Program-made: the position numbers and the translations under genes | In this document: positions 49,423 through 50,430 of the stretch, piece after piece | How the letters are laid out: each line of letters starts with the position of its first letter | Numbering within the stretch: the stretch's first letter is position 1 | The notes under the pieces: model-generated | Seen by the model: the letters and a program-made list of their open reading frames with translations, nothing else | Told to the model about the DNA's origin: nothing | The model's database searches: none | DNA from: an uncultured Bacteroidales bacterium | GTDB taxonomy: Bacteria > Bacteroidota > Bacteroidia > Bacteroidales > Muribaculaceae | NCBI GenBank assembly: GCA_902774055.1 | Contig: CACYGX010000020.1 | Location: 1 to 50,430, forward strand | Direction: 5' to 3' | DNA: 50,430 nt

Positions 49423-49617
49423 GTGGCGCTGGAGGCGCTAGCACAGCATGGCAAACTTAATCGAGGTGATATCAATAGATTACTTTTGAATAAACTACCG
49501 TCTATCCTTAACGAGAAACAGAAAACCAACAAAATTGACAATCTCTTGAGGAAACTAAGGTCGAATGGTAAGATTTGCGTTGATGAGCAAAGGTATTGGC
49601 ACCGCGCACATTCGTAA
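49423..49617 (+). pseudogene. C-terminal winged-helix remnant of a larger protein
   Basis: 64 codons with ALAQHGKLNRGDINRLLLNKLP, then LNEKQKTNKIDNLLRKLRSNGKI. The pattern resembles the C-terminal winged-helix tail of AlbA_2/divergent-AAA ATP-binding regulators common in Bacteroidales. The N-terminal remainder is not found upstream. The 160 bp before it have short open stretches but no continuous frame. It is best seen as the debris of a deleted gene. Confidence 0.55.
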
Positions 49618-49628
49618 CGAGTGCCCAA

Positions 49629-49760
49629 TTACGTGAGATTTACGTGAGATTTACGTGACATTTACGTGGAATTTACGTGGGTTCTATTTGTAAATATCTG
49701 ATTATCAAAAAATAAGACAAACGCTAATAAGCGGAATTTACGTGAGCTTACGTGAGAGTT
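49629..49760. repeat. 11-bp ACGTG direct-repeat array
   Basis: ACGTG starts at 49631, 49642, 49653, 49664 and 49675, exactly 11 bp apart, in units of the form TTTACGTGAGA. Two more, in TTTACGTGAGC and TTACGTGAGAG, are at 49740 and 49750. An 11-bp period puts each unit on the same face of the DNA, as in operator or iteron arrays. No recognisable gene overlaps. The rest of 49261-49877 shows only short AT-rich sequence and a TTA run at 49856-49872. Confidence 0.7.
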
Positions 49761-49877
49761 CCAATAAAAAAAGTAGAGATTACCCCTTCCCACTGCTTGA
49801 CACGAGCGGCACCCAGTCCTATTCTCTTCATTTTATATGTTTATTGATGAATTTCTTATTATTATTATTATTCTTTT

Positions 49878-50228
49878 TCATCGCTTCCTCAGCAGGCTGA
49901 CGATGCGGCCCATCTGGTTGGGGATGCGTATCTGTTGAGGGCACTTCGAGAGGCATGCCTCGCAGTCAACGCATCGGTTGGCACGCTTCTCGACGGGTAT
50001 TGCTGATGTGTAGGCCTTGGCGAATCCAGCCTGACGCTCGGCATAGTCGGGAGCAGATGTCTCGGGCAATGGCAACTGACCGCTGTTCATCGCCTCGTTG
50101 TAGAAGGCGAAGTTACCGGGGATATCCACACCATAGGGGCACGGCATGCAGTAGGCGCAGGCGGTACAAGGGATGGTGGGAATGCCCGCTCGATGAACCA
50201 CAGGTTGTGGCAATTCGCGATAAACTGT
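49878..50228 (-). pseudogene. Aldo/keto reductase, C-terminal ferredoxin-like domain only
   Basis: The frame is open from 50228 down to the stop at 49878. It encodes the cysteine-rich tail of Bacteroidota aldo/keto reductases: IPCTACAYCMPCPYGVDIPGNFAFYN and RCVDCEACLSKCPQQIRIPNQMG, two 4Fe-4S cluster motifs (CxxCxxCxxxCP-like). The roughly 250-residue TIM-barrel reductase domain is missing. An in-frame stop and about 50 bp of unrelated sequence precede the fragment, and another gene's 3' end follows. It is a truncated gene, probably from a deletion. The first usable start would be TTG at 50211-50213. Confidence 0.75.
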
Positions 50229-50280
50229 TTAGACGCATTGTTACGCCACGTTAGTTGCGCGTAGTGGGCATACTACGGAT

Positions 50281-50430
50281 TTAGTCTTTATCGATGAATT
50301 TGTTGATCTGTTCTTGGATGTTCGGAGCCAGTGGGGGAATCTTGTTGACTTTCTCGAATCGGCGCAGTTCGTCGATGTTCATGTCCACCTCGTTGTCCTT
50401 GCGCTGTTGCTTGTATTCTTTTTTGTCGAT
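50281..50430 (-). CDS. 3' end of an unidentified gene running off the window
   Basis: The last 49 residues of a - strand gene, ending RRFEKVNKIPPLAPNIQEQI, then NKFIDKD and TAA at 50281-50283. It is highly charged, with no motif I can assign. Downstream, CGTAGT / ACTACG (6-bp stem, 6-nt loop, about 50260-50277) could be a weak terminator or a recombination scar next to the truncated reductase. Confidence 0.6.
   Translation of the reverse strand: MDKKEYKQQRKDNEVDMNIDELRRFEKVNKIPPLAPNIQEQINKFIDKD

Noticed and set aside
49748-49831. 27-codon - strand frame MKRIGLGAARVKQWEGV...
   Set aside because: Too short to support, ends in the ACGTG repeat, and no neighbour gives it context. Mentioned only because the start looks protein-like.

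Overview
The window comes from a member of the Bacteroidota, most likely a gut Bacteroidales (Muribaculaceae- or Prevotella-like; the genus cannot be fixed from sequence alone). The evidence is a type IX secretion sortase (PorU), a BspA-type leucine-rich repeat protein, Bacteroidales-style cob gene fusions, and at least ten sites matching the Bacteroidota -7 promoter consensus TAnnTTTG at sensible distances from genes. Shine-Dalgarno sequences are almost absent.

Region 1 (1-12474, + strand) is a lysine-to-butyrate fermentation operon. The order is kdd (cut by the window edge and internally broken), kamA, kamB, kamC, kamD, kamE, a CoA-transferase beta subunit, crotonase, 3-hydroxybutyryl-CoA dehydrogenase, butyryl-CoA dehydrogenase, etfB, etfA, then a strong intrinsic terminator. 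KamDE needs adenosylcobalamin. The ligand His133 and PLP Lys144 of KamE are at the same numbers as in the characterised clostridial enzyme.

Region 2 (12475-20900) is accessory. It holds a BspA/dockerin-like secreted protein, an MmeI-like type IIG restriction-modification gene broken by an in-frame TAG, a macrodomain-like A1S_2505-type gene with a small basic partner, a VanX-like lipoprotein dipeptidase and an exported class-I glutamine amidotransferase. A GC-rich REP-like palindrome occurs here five times, four of them as two inverted pairs that resemble small MITEs or BIMEs. A sixth copy lies inside the cob cluster.

Region 3 (20997-43790) is an almost complete anaerobic cobalamin island. 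The + operon is cbiA (split by a frameshift), pduO, cbiP, cobD, cbiB. The - operon is cobS, cobC, cobU, cobT. Divergent from it are btuF and btuC, with no ATPase. A long - operon led by a cobalamin riboswitch holds a TonB receptor, an exported cbiK, a second TonB receptor, cbiH-cbiC, cbiE-cbiT, cbiG-cbiF and cbiJ-cbiD. Only CbiL and the sirohydrochlorin-forming steps are missing. The island can make, import and adenosylate the cofactor that KamDE consumes about 15 kb away.

The most unusual feature is between the genes. Most junctions in region 3, and two in region 1, carry simple repeat modules: 7-bp AGTTAAT units, 9-bp CTAGANNNT units, GGACTAA units, AAC/GTT inverted arms, or CGAATT-type inverted repeats. 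These are combined mosaic-fashion, often end just before a start codon, and in five genes they encode the last few residues and the stop codon.

Region 4 (44279-50430) has porU, a decayed DUF3791/DUF3990 module, an operator-like palindrome pair, a gene remnant, an 11-bp ACGTG array, the ferredoxin-like tail of an aldo/keto reductase and the end of an unknown gene. Six genes in the window are broken. Real decay and assembly error cannot be told apart here.
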